DNA of 17,850 nucleotides from CAZZKF01 sp964654995 (GCA_964654995.1 CAZZKF010000052.1:1-17850), one strand, 5' to 3'. Positions 1-6,717 are shown, numbered from the stretch's first letter. Numbers and translations are program-made. Notes: generated from the letters alone by a model not told the origin.

Positions 1-1
1 G

Positions 2-109
2 GCCGCCGCCGCCTGGTCGGGGGGATTCCTCACTTTCATGGTGTTTCTTGTGCCCACCCTCCGGTCGGTGCTGGTTTGCCGGCACGCCAATCAGCCGCGT
101 GGGTCATGA
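2..109 (+). CDS. C-terminal end of a possible membrane protein (partial)
   Basis: An open frame enters from the left edge and stops at TGA 107-109, giving 35 residues. Third codon positions are about 80% G or C, as in the real genes here, while the other two forward frames look random. The peptide has a hydrophobic stretch (GGFLTFMVFLVPTL) followed by a basic tail, like the last membrane helix of an inner-membrane protein. I do not recognise the family. The rest of the gene lies outside the window, so this rests on codon bias alone and may be wrong. Confidence 0.35.
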   Translation, partial: AAAAWSGGFLTFMVFLVPTLRSVLVCRHANQPRGS

Positions 110-153
110 TCGAGTGAGAGGGGTGGCGGTGATGCCGCACTGCTCATGAAACA

Positions 154-183
154 TGGCGGGCGAACCCGGGGGCTCGCCCGCCA
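154..183 (-). terminator. Stem-loop downstream of the PEP-CTERM gene
   Basis: A perfect 10-bp inverted repeat (TGGCGGGCGA at 154-163, TCGCCCGCCA at 174-183) encloses a 10-nt loop, about 25 nt past the stop codon of the minus-strand PEP-CTERM gene. Read on the minus strand, the stem is followed only by a short TGTTTC, so the U-tract is weak. It could also end the partial plus-strand gene that stops at 109. Confidence 0.5.
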
Positions 184-207
184 AGCAGCTTGTTTTCATC
201 CAGACAG

Positions 208-891
208 TTATCCAAGCCTGCGCCGGCGCACCACGCCGAGGCCGGCTAGCCCCAAACCGAACAGCGCCAAGGTAGCCGGTTCGGGAATCTCGCTCGGCAC
301 CAGGGTCAGGGAGGTCAGGTTGGTATTGACGCTACGTAAGACGTTGTCAAAAGGATCGTCGGGATCCATCTGGTCTACGAATGCCAGGAGGAATCCTTGC
401 CAGACACTGAACGGCGAAAGATCCGGCGGCGTGAGCACCAGCGCATCGCTGTCGAATGCGTTTGCCAGTAGAGTCAGCTGCAGACTGAAATACAAGGGCG
501 TGAAAGATCCGATATCTGCACCCTGAATCTCGTCGAGAGTGCAGGTTATTGCGCTGGCCCGATAGATGTCCGAAAGCCCGACTCCTTCGGGATTGTTCGC
601 GACCAGAATGGTGCCACAGGGCTCCGGCAGCGAGCCGACATAGGGGCCAATATTAAAATCATAAGCGTCGATCAGATAAACGCCTGTACCCGGCAAGGGA
701 TCCAGGTCCGGTGTCTCGGAATCAAAGGTGTATCTGCCGGAGACCGGTTGGCCGATCGCGAAGGTTCCCTCAAGGCCGTCTTCAACCGAAGTGACCGTGC
801 CTTCAAACGCAACCGTTATGGGAAAGGCTGCTGCTGGACTGTTCAGCGCCAACATAGCCCCCAATAGAACAAATGAAATCCGCGTGATCAT
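208..891 (-). CDS. PEP-CTERM sorting domain-containing secreted protein
   Basis: The protein has 227 residues. An N-terminal signal peptide (about 1-22, hydrophobic core FVLLGAMLAL, Ala-rich cleavage region) is followed by a soluble, acidic, beta-rich-looking domain with two cysteines (92 and 117) that could pair. The C-terminus is a textbook PEP-CTERM anchor: IPEPATLAL at 202-210, a glycine-rich hydrophobic helix, and the basic tail RRRR. In this family the tag is recognised by an exosortase in the inner membrane, and the cargo is usually linked to exopolysaccharide or the cell surface. The start is supported by AGAGGGGG seven bases upstream on the minus strand. No exosortase or polysaccharide gene is visible here, so the cargo function is unknown. 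The sorting-domain call is secure. Confidence 0.88.
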   Translation of the reverse strand: MITRISFVLLGAMLALNSPAAAFPITVAFEGTVTSVEDGLEGTFAIGQPVSGRYTFDSETPDLDPLPGTGVYLIDAYDFNIGPYVGSLPEPCGTILVANNPEGVGLSDIYRASAITCTLDEIQGADIGSFTPLYFSLQLTLLANAFDSDALVLTPPDLSPFSVWQGFLLAFVDQMDPDDPFDNVLRSVNTNLTSLTLVPSEIPEPATLALFGLGLAGLGVVRRRRLG

Positions 892-1169
892 GCGTTTTCC
901 CCCTCTGGAGTCAGGGCAGGCCTCTTTTGTCGGGTCTGCTCACCTGAATACGGAGTGCTCGCCGCAGAAGCCGGCCCTCCGTTGCTTGAAGATCTGCACG
1001 CAAAAATTGTGCCATTGCCCGGATTCTGTCGCTTTTCGGAAGGGTGCCACTTCTGCGAGAGCAAAAGTGTAAAAAATTCCGACACCTTGATTGTGCCGAA
1101 CGGGCTGATAAGAATGCGGCTCCGGTCCCCGGGAAGGGCAAAGCGCGGGTCCAGTGTCGGCCAGACCCC
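892..1169. other. Intergenic stretch between the lrp-type regulator and the PEP-CTERM gene
   Basis: These 278 bases hold no convincing gene; the open frames here lack codon bias and ribosome binding sites. An A/T-rich patch at 1063-1079 (AAAGTGTAAAAAATTCC) is the likeliest place for the minus-strand promoter of the PEP-CTERM gene, but I cannot assign clean -35 and -10 boxes. No strong terminator was seen after the regulator gene. Confidence 0.4.
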
Positions 1170-1643
1170 TCACAGCCCTTTGAGCAGATTGTCGGTCGGC
1201 AGTTCGGTCGATTGCTTGACGACTTCGAGAACAAAGCTCGACGAAATCGCCTGTACCGACGGCAGGTTCTGCAGGCGCTTCAGCGTAAAGTCGGCAAACG
1301 CTTCCATGTCGGTGGCAATCACCTTCAACAGGAAGTCATAGCCGCCGCTGGTGACATAGCAGGACACCACTTCCGGCTCCTTGAGCACCGCTTCCTTGAA
1401 GGCGGCCGAGACCTTTTCCGTCTGCTCCTTCAGGTTCACCTGAACATAGGCGACCAGGGTGAGCCCCAGCTTGCGCCGGTTGAGCAGCGCCACATAACGC
1501 TCGATATAACCCTGGGCCTCAAGCTGGCGGACGCGCCTTGAGCACGGCGAGTCTGACAAGCCGACGCGGGCCGCCAGATCGGCATTGGACAGCCGGCCGT
1601 CGCGTTGCAGGGCATCGAGGATTTTGACGTCTATGCGATCCAT
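1170..1643 (-). CDS. Lrp/AsnC family transcriptional regulator
   Basis: The protein has 157 residues, the usual size for the family. It opens with MDRIDVKILDALQRDGRLSN, the hallmark N-terminus of Lrp/AsnC proteins. A winged helix-turn-helix follows at about 19-48 (LAARVGLSDSPCSRRVRQLE), then the RAM/AsnC ligand-binding beta-alpha domain at about 64-140 (SCYVTSGGYDFLLKV). These proteins form octamers that bind amino acids and regulate amino-acid transport or degradation, often their neighbours. I chose the ATG at 1641-1643 because family homology begins there and AGGAA lies upstream; an in-frame ATG at 1715 would add 24 unrelated residues. The gene diverges from the MIO lyase, so that gene is its likely target, with an aromatic amino acid as likely effector (inference). 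A palindrome at 1668-1684 may be its operator. Confidence 0.93.
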   Translation of the reverse strand: MDRIDVKILDALQRDGRLSNADLAARVGLSDSPCSRRVRQLEAQGYIERYVALLNRRKLGLTLVAYVQVNLKEQTEKVSAAFKEAVLKEPEVVSCYVTSGGYDFLLKVIATDMEAFADFTLKRLQNLPSVQAISSSFVLEVVKQSTELPTDNLLKGL

Positions 1644-1667
1644 GGGTTTGTTCCATTCCTGGGGTTC

Positions 1668-1684
1668 GCGCAAAAATTTCGCGC
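1668..1684. promoter_or_regulatory. Candidate operator: 17-bp near-palindrome upstream of the Lrp-type gene
   Basis: GCGCAAAAATTTCGCGC is symmetric around its central A except for one mismatched pair. It lies 25 bases upstream of the regulator start codon, in the 198-base gap shared with the divergent lyase. Lrp-family operators are typically about 15-bp imperfect palindromes with an A/T-rich core, which this fits. Binding is inference. Confidence 0.35.
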
Positions 1685-1831
1685 TAGCTTCTGGTTTCAT
1701 GTTCCAGTTTTCCAATTCTATCCACGATCACGCCAGAAATCGCAAGGACATCGTGGCCGCCCTGGTCTAGACTTGGGGCAAGGCCCGGCACTCGCCGGCC
1801 AGCGAATCCAACTCGACCGCAAACCGAAAAT

Positions 1832-1837
1832 GGAGGG
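1832..1837 (+). promoter_or_regulatory. Ribosome binding site of the MIO lyase
   Basis: GGAGGG lies four bases before the ATG at 1842. It overlaps an alternative in-frame ATG at 1830, so it favours 1842 as the true start. Confidence 0.6.
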
Positions 1838-1841
1838 CCCG

Positions 1842-3419
1842 ATGATACTGAATGGCACGTCATTGACCGTCGATGAGGTGGCGCAGGCCGCGCGCAACCC
1901 CGAGCTCAAGGTCGAAATCACGCCGGAGATCGAGGACCGCGTCAAAGCCTCGCGGGCGCTGCTCGACGGCTTTGTCGAATCGGGCCGGGTGATCTACGGC
2001 GTCACCACCGCCGTCGGCGGCTTTGTCAACTGGCTGATCCCCGATCATCTGATCGAGAAGCTGCAGGCCAACATCCTGCGCGGGGTGTCGTCCAACGTCG
2101 GGCCCGATCTGGCCGATGAATATGTCCGGGCGGCGATGCTGGCGCGGCTCAATTCGCTGGGCCGCGGGGCGTCCGGCATCACCTTCGAGAACTATCGCAA
2201 GTATGTCGACATGTATAACGCCGGCATCCTGCCGTGCATTCCGGAAAAGGGCTCGCTGGGGGCCAGCGGCGACCTTGGCCCGCTGGCCTATATCGCGCTG
2301 GTTGCGACCGGCCACTGGCGGGCCAAGTACCAGGGCGAGATCATGCCCGGGGCCGAGGCGCTCAAACGCGCCGGGCTGGAGCCGATGACGCTCTCTTACA
2401 AGGAAGGGCTGGCGCTGATCAACGGCACTTCGGCCATGGTCGGGGTGGCGATACCGCTGACCGCGGATGCCAAGCAGTTGATCAAGTCCTATGTGCTGGT
2501 CTCCTGCCTCAGCTTCGAGGCGCTGCGCGGCAAGATCATGCCGTTCCACGAGGCGGTGCATGAGAACAAGCCGCACCCGGGCCAGATCCGCGTCGCCAAA
2601 TGCATCTGGGAGACGCTCACCGACTCCAAGATGATCGTCCAGGACGACGAGATGGAGCAATGGCTGCACGGGCTGCGCGGCGACGAGCCCAAGGGCATGG
2701 ACGAGCAGATCGAGGATGCCTATTCGATCCGGGCGACGCCGCAGGTGCTTGGCCCGGTGCTCGACACCACCCTGTTCGTGGAGAGGACCATCGAGATCGA
2801 GCTCAACTCGACCAACGACAACCCGCTGATCCTGCCCGACCGGGGCGACGCCTTCCATAACGCCAATTTCCACGGCCAGTATATTTCCAACGCCATGGAT
2901 CAGCTCTCGATCGTGTTGACCACCATGTGCAACCTTTCCGACCGGCGTACCGACCGCTTCCTCGATCCCCATCACAGCAGCGGCCTGCCGCCGTTTTTGT
3001 GCAAGGAAGATCCGGGGCTGCGCCATGGCCTGATGGGTGGCCAGTACATGGCGGCGTCGCTGTGCGCCGAGAACCGCTCGCTGTGCACGCCGGTCTCCAT
3101 CCAGACGCTGACCACCACCGGCGATTTTCAGGACCACGTGTCGATGGGGCTGGTGGCGGCGCGGCGCGCCCGCGATATTCTCGCCAACACCTATTACATC
3201 TTGGGCTTCGAACTGTTGTGCGCCGCTCAGGCCGCCGAGCAGCGCGGCCTCGACGGGCTCGGTTCGGTCACCCGCAAGGTCTATGACCAGGTCCGCGAGG
3301 TGATCCCCTATCTCGATCACGACGAATCGCTGACCGATCACATCGAGGCAGCGGCCACCCTGTTGCGCAGCGGGCAGCTTCTCGACACGCTGCCCGAGGA
3401 CCACGCCTTCGACTGGTAG
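1842..3419 (+). CDS. Aromatic amino acid ammonia-lyase/aminomutase (MIO family, AdmH-like)
   Basis: The protein has 525 residues and belongs to the HAL/PAL/TAL superfamily, which removes (or moves) the alpha-amino group of an aromatic amino acid using the self-formed MIO cofactor. The MIO triad Ala141-Ser142-Gly143 lies in GSLGASGDLGPLAY. Other active-site positions are Tyr52 (IYGVTT), Asn194 (INGTSAMV), Tyr294 and Arg297 (DAYSIR), FHGQY near 343 and Gln430 (GDFQDHVSMG). Histidases have Glu at the last position and Ser-His in the selectivity loop; here these are Gln430 and Gly81-Val82, arguing against HutH. From memory, whole segments (IPEKGSLG, ALINGTSAMVG, SNGLPPFLC-like, TTGDFQD) match Pantoea AdmH phenylalanine aminomutase. 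No hut genes are nearby. A divergent Lrp-type regulator suggests induction by an amino acid. Lyase versus 2,3-aminomutase activity, and Phe versus Tyr, cannot be decided from sequence. Confidence 0.9.
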   Translation: MILNGTSLTVDEVAQAARNPELKVEITPEIEDRVKASRALLDGFVESGRVIYGVTTAVGGFVNWLIPDHLIEKLQANILRGVSSNVGPDLADEYVRAAMLARLNSLGRGASGITFENYRKYVDMYNAGILPCIPEKGSLGASGDLGPLAYIALVATGHWRAKYQGEIMPGAEALKRAGLEPMTLSYKEGLALINGTSAMVGVAIPLTADAKQLIKSYVLVSCLSFEALRGKIMPFHEAVHENKPHPGQIRVAKCIWETLTDSKMIVQDDEMEQWLHGLRGDEPKGMDEQIEDAYSIRATPQVLGPVLDTTLFVERTIEIELNSTNDNPLILPDRGDAFHNANFHGQYISNAMDQLSIVLTTMCNLSDRRTDRFLDPHHSSGLPPFLCKEDPGLRHGLMGGQYMAASLCAENRSLCTPVSIQTLTTTGDFQDHVSMGLVAARRARDILANTYYILGFELLCAAQAAEQRGLDGLGSVTRKVYDQVREVIPYLDHDESLTDHIEAAATLLRSGQLLDTLPEDHAFDW

Positions 3420-3442
3420 GTCCAAAGGCCCACCATCCGGCG

Positions 3443-3470
3443 ACGGCGGCAGTGACCCCTGCCGCCGTTT
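3443..3470 (+). terminator. Probable terminator after the MIO lyase
   Basis: A perfect 10-bp stem (ACGGCGGCAG 3443-3452, CTGCCGCCGT 3459-3468) with loop TGACCC starts 24 bases past the lyase stop codon. The last T of the stem plus TT gives only a short T-run (3468-3470), so termination may be partial. Confidence 0.6.
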
Positions 3471-3554
3471 CGGCTCGGGTCGGGGCCGTTTCCCCCGGTT
3501 TGGGAGCCGGAAATCGCCGTTCGGCACCGCCGGGGATACCTACAGCTTATCCTA

Positions 3555-3570
3555 TTTAACCTTCTTTAAC
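3555..3570 (+). promoter_or_regulatory. Direct repeat TTTAAC x2 upstream of the chemoreceptor gene
   Basis: TTTAAC occurs at 3555-3560 and 3565-3570, exactly one helical turn (10 bases) apart, about 90 bases before the chemoreceptor start and in otherwise GC-rich DNA. It resembles a CtrA site (TTAA-N7-TTAA) but the spacing is N6. It is more likely a promoter-proximal protein site than chance, but no factor can be assigned. Confidence 0.3.
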
Positions 3571-3658
3571 GCCTCCCGTGTGAGCTTTGGCACGGGGTTG
3601 CCATCCGGGATATGCGGGAAGCGCATGGTTGCAGGTTTCGATTTAGGAGGGGAAAGGG

Positions 3659-5890
3659 ATGAGTGCGATCTCGACCCACCACGCGATGTCGGCGTGGGGC
3701 AAGTTTCGTGATGTCTTGACGGTACGCAACTCCTTACTGGCAATTGTCGGATCTCTGGTCATCATCGTCACTTTTTTCGGCGCTTTTGCGGCTCTGGATG
3801 CCCAGCGCCAGATGAATGCGGCGCGCCTTCAGGTCGCCGTGAACGACACCATCGATGTCATAACCGAGGCGCAACTGGAGATGGCCGCGGTACGCGGTGT
3901 AAGCTACACCGCGCTTGGCTTCGAAGGGGTGCCGGACGAACGTTTTGCGGCCCTGACGGTGGCGGCGCATGACCGCTTCCTCAAGGTCTATCAGGCCCTG
4001 CCCGGAACGATGGCGGCGTTGCCGGATTTCGATCGCAGGGTCGAGTTCATGCAGGCGGTAAAGGAAAAATACGCGGCCCTGGAAAGCCTTTATGCGAGTC
4101 TCGACGGCGCCCTTCGGGTTGCCGCCGACGAACGGCCGAAACGGATCGCCCGCAGGATATTCAGCGCCAGCACCGGGCTGATCGAGGCGCTGCAGGACCT
4201 GCGTCTCGCCTTGGTTCATGCCTTTCCGGCCGACAACCCGAAGATCGCCGCCAACGACCGTCTCAAATATCTGCTCTGGCAAATGCAGGAATTCGCTGCC
4301 CGCGACTGGGCCACCATCGGTGGTACCATGAGTTCGGAAAAACCGCTGTCGAGCCTCCAGCTTCAAATTGTTTCGGCTTATGTCGGCCATGTCGAGGCGG
4401 CCTGGGACGAAATACGTGCCTTGCTTGCCTCGAATCTGGTCAGCAACGCGCTCGATTCCATGCTGGAGACGGTGAACGACAGTTTTTTCGGCAGCTTTGC
4501 GGAAGTCCGCGATGAGGTCTATGCGGCGGCCGAGGTCGAAGAACCCTATCCCTACAGTGCGCTGGAGTGGGTCGAAAAGGCGCGCGAGGCACTGGAGCCG
4601 GTACAAGCGCTGTCGCTTCGCGCCGGCGAGCTTTCGGCCGCCGAGGCCCGTAACAATGAAGCCAAGGCGGCCGCCCGGTTCTGGAAGGCGGTGGTGGTGC
4701 TGGCGCTCACCCTGGGCATCGGCGTCGCCGCCTTCTGGCTGGTGATCGTTCGCATCACCCGGCCGATGGTGACCTTGACGCGGACCATGACCGAGCTGGC
4801 GAACGGCAACCTCGAGGTCGATGTCGTTGGTACCACGCGCCATGACGAGATTGGCGACATGGCGCGCAGTGTCGAGGTCTTCAAGGACAATGCGGTCGAG
4901 AAAATCCGCCTGGAGCAAGAGCAGCACGCCGCCGAGGAACGTCGCCGCCGGGAACACGAAGAGGCCGAGCGGCGCGAGCGTGAGCAGCAGGAGGAGCAGC
5001 GTCGGCGCGAAGCCGAGCGCGAGGAGGCGGAACGCCGCAAGCGGCGCCAGGAAATGCTGGCCCTGGCCGACAAGTTCGAAGAGTCGGTGATGAATGTCGT
5101 CGACGGTCTGGCTCAGGCGGCACGCGACATGGAAGAAACCGCCCGCGAACTGGCGCACACGGCCGAAGATACCACGACCAAGTCGACCGTGGTCTCCAGC
5201 ACTGCCGAACAGGCCAACAGCAGCCTTCAGATGGTCGCCAGCGCGGCCGAGGAGCTTTCATCGTCGGTGCGCGAGATTTCCCAGCAGACCAACCAGTCGA
5301 GCAGCGCGGCCAAGGACGCCGTCCGGCGCACCGAGCGTGCGGCCCTGGAAATCCGCGAGCTTGTCGATGCCGGTCAGCGGATCGGCGATATCGTCAACCT
5401 CATCAACGACATCGCCGAACAGACCAATCTTCTGGCGCTCAATGCCACCATCGAGGCGGCCCGCGCCGGTGAAGCCGGCAAGGGCTTTGCCGTGGTTGCC
5501 AGCGAGGTCAAGTCGCTTGCCAACCAGACGGCCAGGGCGACCAACGACATTTCCGCCCAGATCTCGGAAATGCAGGCCGTAATGGACAAGGCAGTCCAGG
5601 CGATGGCCTCCATTCAGGCGATTATCGGCGATATCGACGAAACCGCCGTGACCATTGCCTCGGCGGTCGAGGAACAGGATGCATCGACCCGGGAAATTGC
5701 TCGCAATGTTGCCGAGGTGTCTGCCGGCGCCCAGGACATCAGCCAGAACATGATGGCGCTGACCGAGGACGCGACGACCACCGGCGGTGCCGCCCAGCGG
5801 GTCCTTGGCTCGGTCCAGCAACTGGCCGAGCAGTCAGAGGGGCTGCGCCATCAGGTGCAGGAATTCCTGGCCACCATCCGGGCTGCCTGA
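3659..5890 (+). CDS. Methyl-accepting chemotaxis protein
   Basis: A 743-residue transmembrane chemoreceptor that passes ligand signals to CheA/CheW. Order: cytoplasmic N-terminus; TM1 about 25-46; a large, apparently all-helical periplasmic sensor about 47-338; TM2 about 342-365; HAMP about 366-418 (ITRPMVTLTRTMTELANGNL, DEIGDMARSVEVFKDN); a Glu/Arg-rich coiled coil about 417-466; and the signalling domain about 470-743. The hairpin tip is the canonical DIAEQTNLLALNATIEAARA followed by GEAGKGFAVVASEVKSLA. Glutamate/glutamine-rich heptads such as STAEQANSS and AVEEQDAST are likely methylation sites. There is no C-terminal CheR-tethering pentapeptide. The start is set by AGGAGGGG at 3646-3653, five bases before the ATG. 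No che or flagellar genes adjoin it, so it is a stand-alone receptor with its own terminator. The ligand is unknown; the size and helicity of the sensor would fit a helical-bimodular type. Confidence 0.96.
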   Translation: MSAISTHHAMSAWGKFRDVLTVRNSLLAIVGSLVIIVTFFGAFAALDAQRQMNAARLQVAVNDTIDVITEAQLEMAAVRGVSYTALGFEGVPDERFAALTVAAHDRFLKVYQALPGTMAALPDFDRRVEFMQAVKEKYAALESLYASLDGALRVAADERPKRIARRIFSASTGLIEALQDLRLALVHAFPADNPKIAANDRLKYLLWQMQEFAARDWATIGGTMSSEKPLSSLQLQIVSAYVGHVEAAWDEIRALLASNLVSNALDSMLETVNDSFFGSFAEVRDEVYAAAEVEEPYPYSALEWVEKAREALEPVQALSLRAGELSAAEARNNEAKAAARFWKAVVVLALTLGIGVAAFWLVIVRITRPMVTLTRTMTELANGNLEVDVVGTTRHDEIGDMARSVEVFKDNAVEKIRLEQEQHAAEERRRREHEEAERREREQQEEQRRREAEREEAERRKRRQEMLALADKFEESVMNVVDGLAQAARDMEETARELAHTAEDTTTKSTVVSSTAEQANSSLQMVASAAEELSSSVREISQQTNQSSSAAKDAVRRTERAALEIRELVDAGQRIGDIVNLINDIAEQTNLLALNATIEAARAGEAGKGFAVVASEVKSLANQTARATNDISAQISEMQAVMDKAVQAMASIQAIIGDIDETAVTIASAVEEQDASTREIARNVAEVSAGAQDISQNMMALTEDATTTGGAAQRVLGSVQQLAEQSEGLRHQVQEFLATIRAA

Positions 5891-5922
5891 TCGCATCCGA
5901 CCCTTTCCTTTACCCTTCCCTC

Positions 5923-5961
5923 GAGCCCTCCACCCGCGACCTGCGGGCGGAGGGCTCTTTT
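5923..5961 (+). terminator. Rho-independent terminator of the chemoreceptor gene
   Basis: A 15-bp stem with one mismatch (5923-5937 with 5943-5957), loop GACCT, is followed directly by TTTT. It begins 33 bases after the stop codon and is one of the clearest terminators in the window. Confidence 0.85.
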
Positions 5962-5990
5962 CTGTCTGTTGCCTGGGTCCACCGGCACAG

Positions 5991-6020
5991 AAAAACCGGC
6001 CCCGCAGGTGCGGGACCGGT
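5991..6020 (-). terminator. Rho-independent terminator of the TonB-domain gene
   Basis: Read on the minus strand, ACCGGTCCCGC and GCGGGGCCGGT form an 11-bp stem with one mismatch (6010-6020 with 5995-6005) around a 4-base loop, followed by a run of T (A at 5991-5994 on the plus strand). It lies 55 bases past the stop of the minus-strand TonB-domain gene and converges with the chemoreceptor terminator. Confidence 0.8.
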
Positions 6021-6075
6021 GATCCTGTCTTTGCCGTCAGACCGGCGGCCGGGTGATGCCGCCTTGCGGGCGCGG

Positions 6076-6453
6076 TTACTGCAGCACCCAGGCCAGCGGC
6101 AAAATGAAGGTCAGCTTGTTGTCCTCCGCATCGGCCGGCGGCGCCGGCAACGGGTCGATTCGTGCCATCAGCCGCGGAACCGCGCGATCGAGTACCGTCG
6201 ACCCGGTGGACTGGATGATCTCGTAGTTGGCGATCTTGCCGGTGCGGTCGACCGTCACCTTGACCTTGGCCTGACCCTCGATCTCGCGCTGCAGGGCCGA
6301 GCGCGGGTACACCTGCTTCTTGGCGACGACCTTGGCGATCTGCCGTTGCCAGGTGCTGATGTCGGTGGCTGATGCCGGCTGTGTCGGCGCCGACAGAATG
6401 CCGATCGCCAGAAGTGCGGTGGCCGTTAAAGCTCTGTATGACGTGTTTTTCAT
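6076..6453 (-). CDS. Small secreted TonB C-terminal domain protein
   Basis: The protein has 125 residues. Residues 1 to about 29 look like a cleavable signal peptide (basic start MKNTSYR, core ALLAIGIL, likely site PASA/TD). The remainder matches a TonB C-terminal domain: YPRSALQREIEGQAKVKVTV, then DRTGKIANYEIIQSTGSTVLDRAV, then IDPLPAPP. TonB family members transmit proton-motive energy from ExbB/ExbD to outer-membrane receptors. This one lacks the long proline-rich spacer and a clear membrane anchor, so it may instead be a free periplasmic protein, for example a cell-envelope interaction domain. The ATG at 6451-6453 is chosen because GAGGAGGAA immediately precedes it. No exbB, exbD or TonB-dependent receptor is adjacent. 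The gene is monocistronic with its own terminator. The domain call is good; the role is open. Confidence 0.85.
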   Translation of the reverse strand: MKNTSYRALTATALLAIGILSAPTQPASATDISTWQRQIAKVVAKKQVYPRSALQREIEGQAKVKVTVDRTGKIANYEIIQSTGSTVLDRAVPRLMARIDPLPAPPADAEDNKLTFILPLAWVLQ

Positions 6454-6545
6454 TTCCTCCTCGCCCTTGTCGACTGACTCCTGAAGAATCGTTCGTTGTG
6501 ACCTGGGGCCGGCGGCCCCGAACCGAATCAACCGTAGGAGGAGGG

Positions 6546-6576
6546 GGTAAACCCGAATTTAACAAAATTGGTAAAC
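6546..6576 (-). promoter_or_regulatory. A/T-rich repeat element upstream of the TonB-domain gene
   Basis: GGTAAAC occurs at 6546-6552 and again at 6570-6576, 24 bases apart, flanking an A/T-rich inverted repeat AATTT-AACA-AAATT (6556-6569). Within it TAAA-N7-TTAA (6548-6562) is one base from the CtrA consensus TTAA-N7-TTAA. It sits about 95 bases upstream of the start codon and probably marks the promoter/operator. The factor is unknown. Confidence 0.3.
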
Positions 6577-6643
6577 GCACGGCTCACCAATCGCCGGATC
6601 TCTGATCCGGGCTGGCCCGGACCGGTCAGAAGAGGGGCTGGCA

Positions 6644-6667
6644 GGGCTGCGGTGCCGCAGGCAGCCC
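6644..6667 (-). terminator. Stem-loop after the 63-residue protein gene
   Basis: GGGCTGC (6644-6650) and GCAGCCC (6661-6667) form a perfect 7-bp stem with a 10-base loop, about 50 bases past the stop codon of the minus-strand small gene. There is no T-tract. A second perfect hairpin, CCGGATC-TCT-GATCCGG, lies at 6594-6610. Either could stop transcription or stabilise the 3' end. Confidence 0.3.
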
Positions 6668-6717
6668 CCGATCTTGGCGCCCGGCACAATCAGCGCGACG
6701 CGGCAGGCGCAGCAGGT

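Noticed and set aside
888..1234. Small minus-strand frames between the PEP-CTERM and Lrp-type genes
   Set aside because: They overlap each other in different frames, lack ribosome sites and codon bias, and resemble no protein.
1605..1841. N-terminal extension of the MIO lyase to an upstream start at 1605
   Set aside because: It would overlap the Lrp-type gene, has no family similarity and ignores the GGAGGG just before 1842.
1842..3419. Annotating the lyase as histidine ammonia-lyase (HutH)
   Set aside because: The Ser-His selectivity pair and active-site Glu of histidases are replaced by Gly-Val and Gln, and there are no hutU, hutI or hutG genes nearby.
1860..3527. Long open frame (555 codons) on the minus strand opposite the MIO lyase
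   Set aside because: It is the antisense shadow of a high-GC gene. The plus strand has a full, conserved enzyme with a ribosome site; the minus frame has Arg/Gln/His-rich, low-complexity composition and matches no family.
3595..3610. Sigma-54 promoter TGGCACGGGGTTGCCA upstream of the chemoreceptor
   Set aside because: The distance between GG and GC is nine bases, whereas sigma-54 promoters need ten. It is mentioned among the findings but not called as a promoter.
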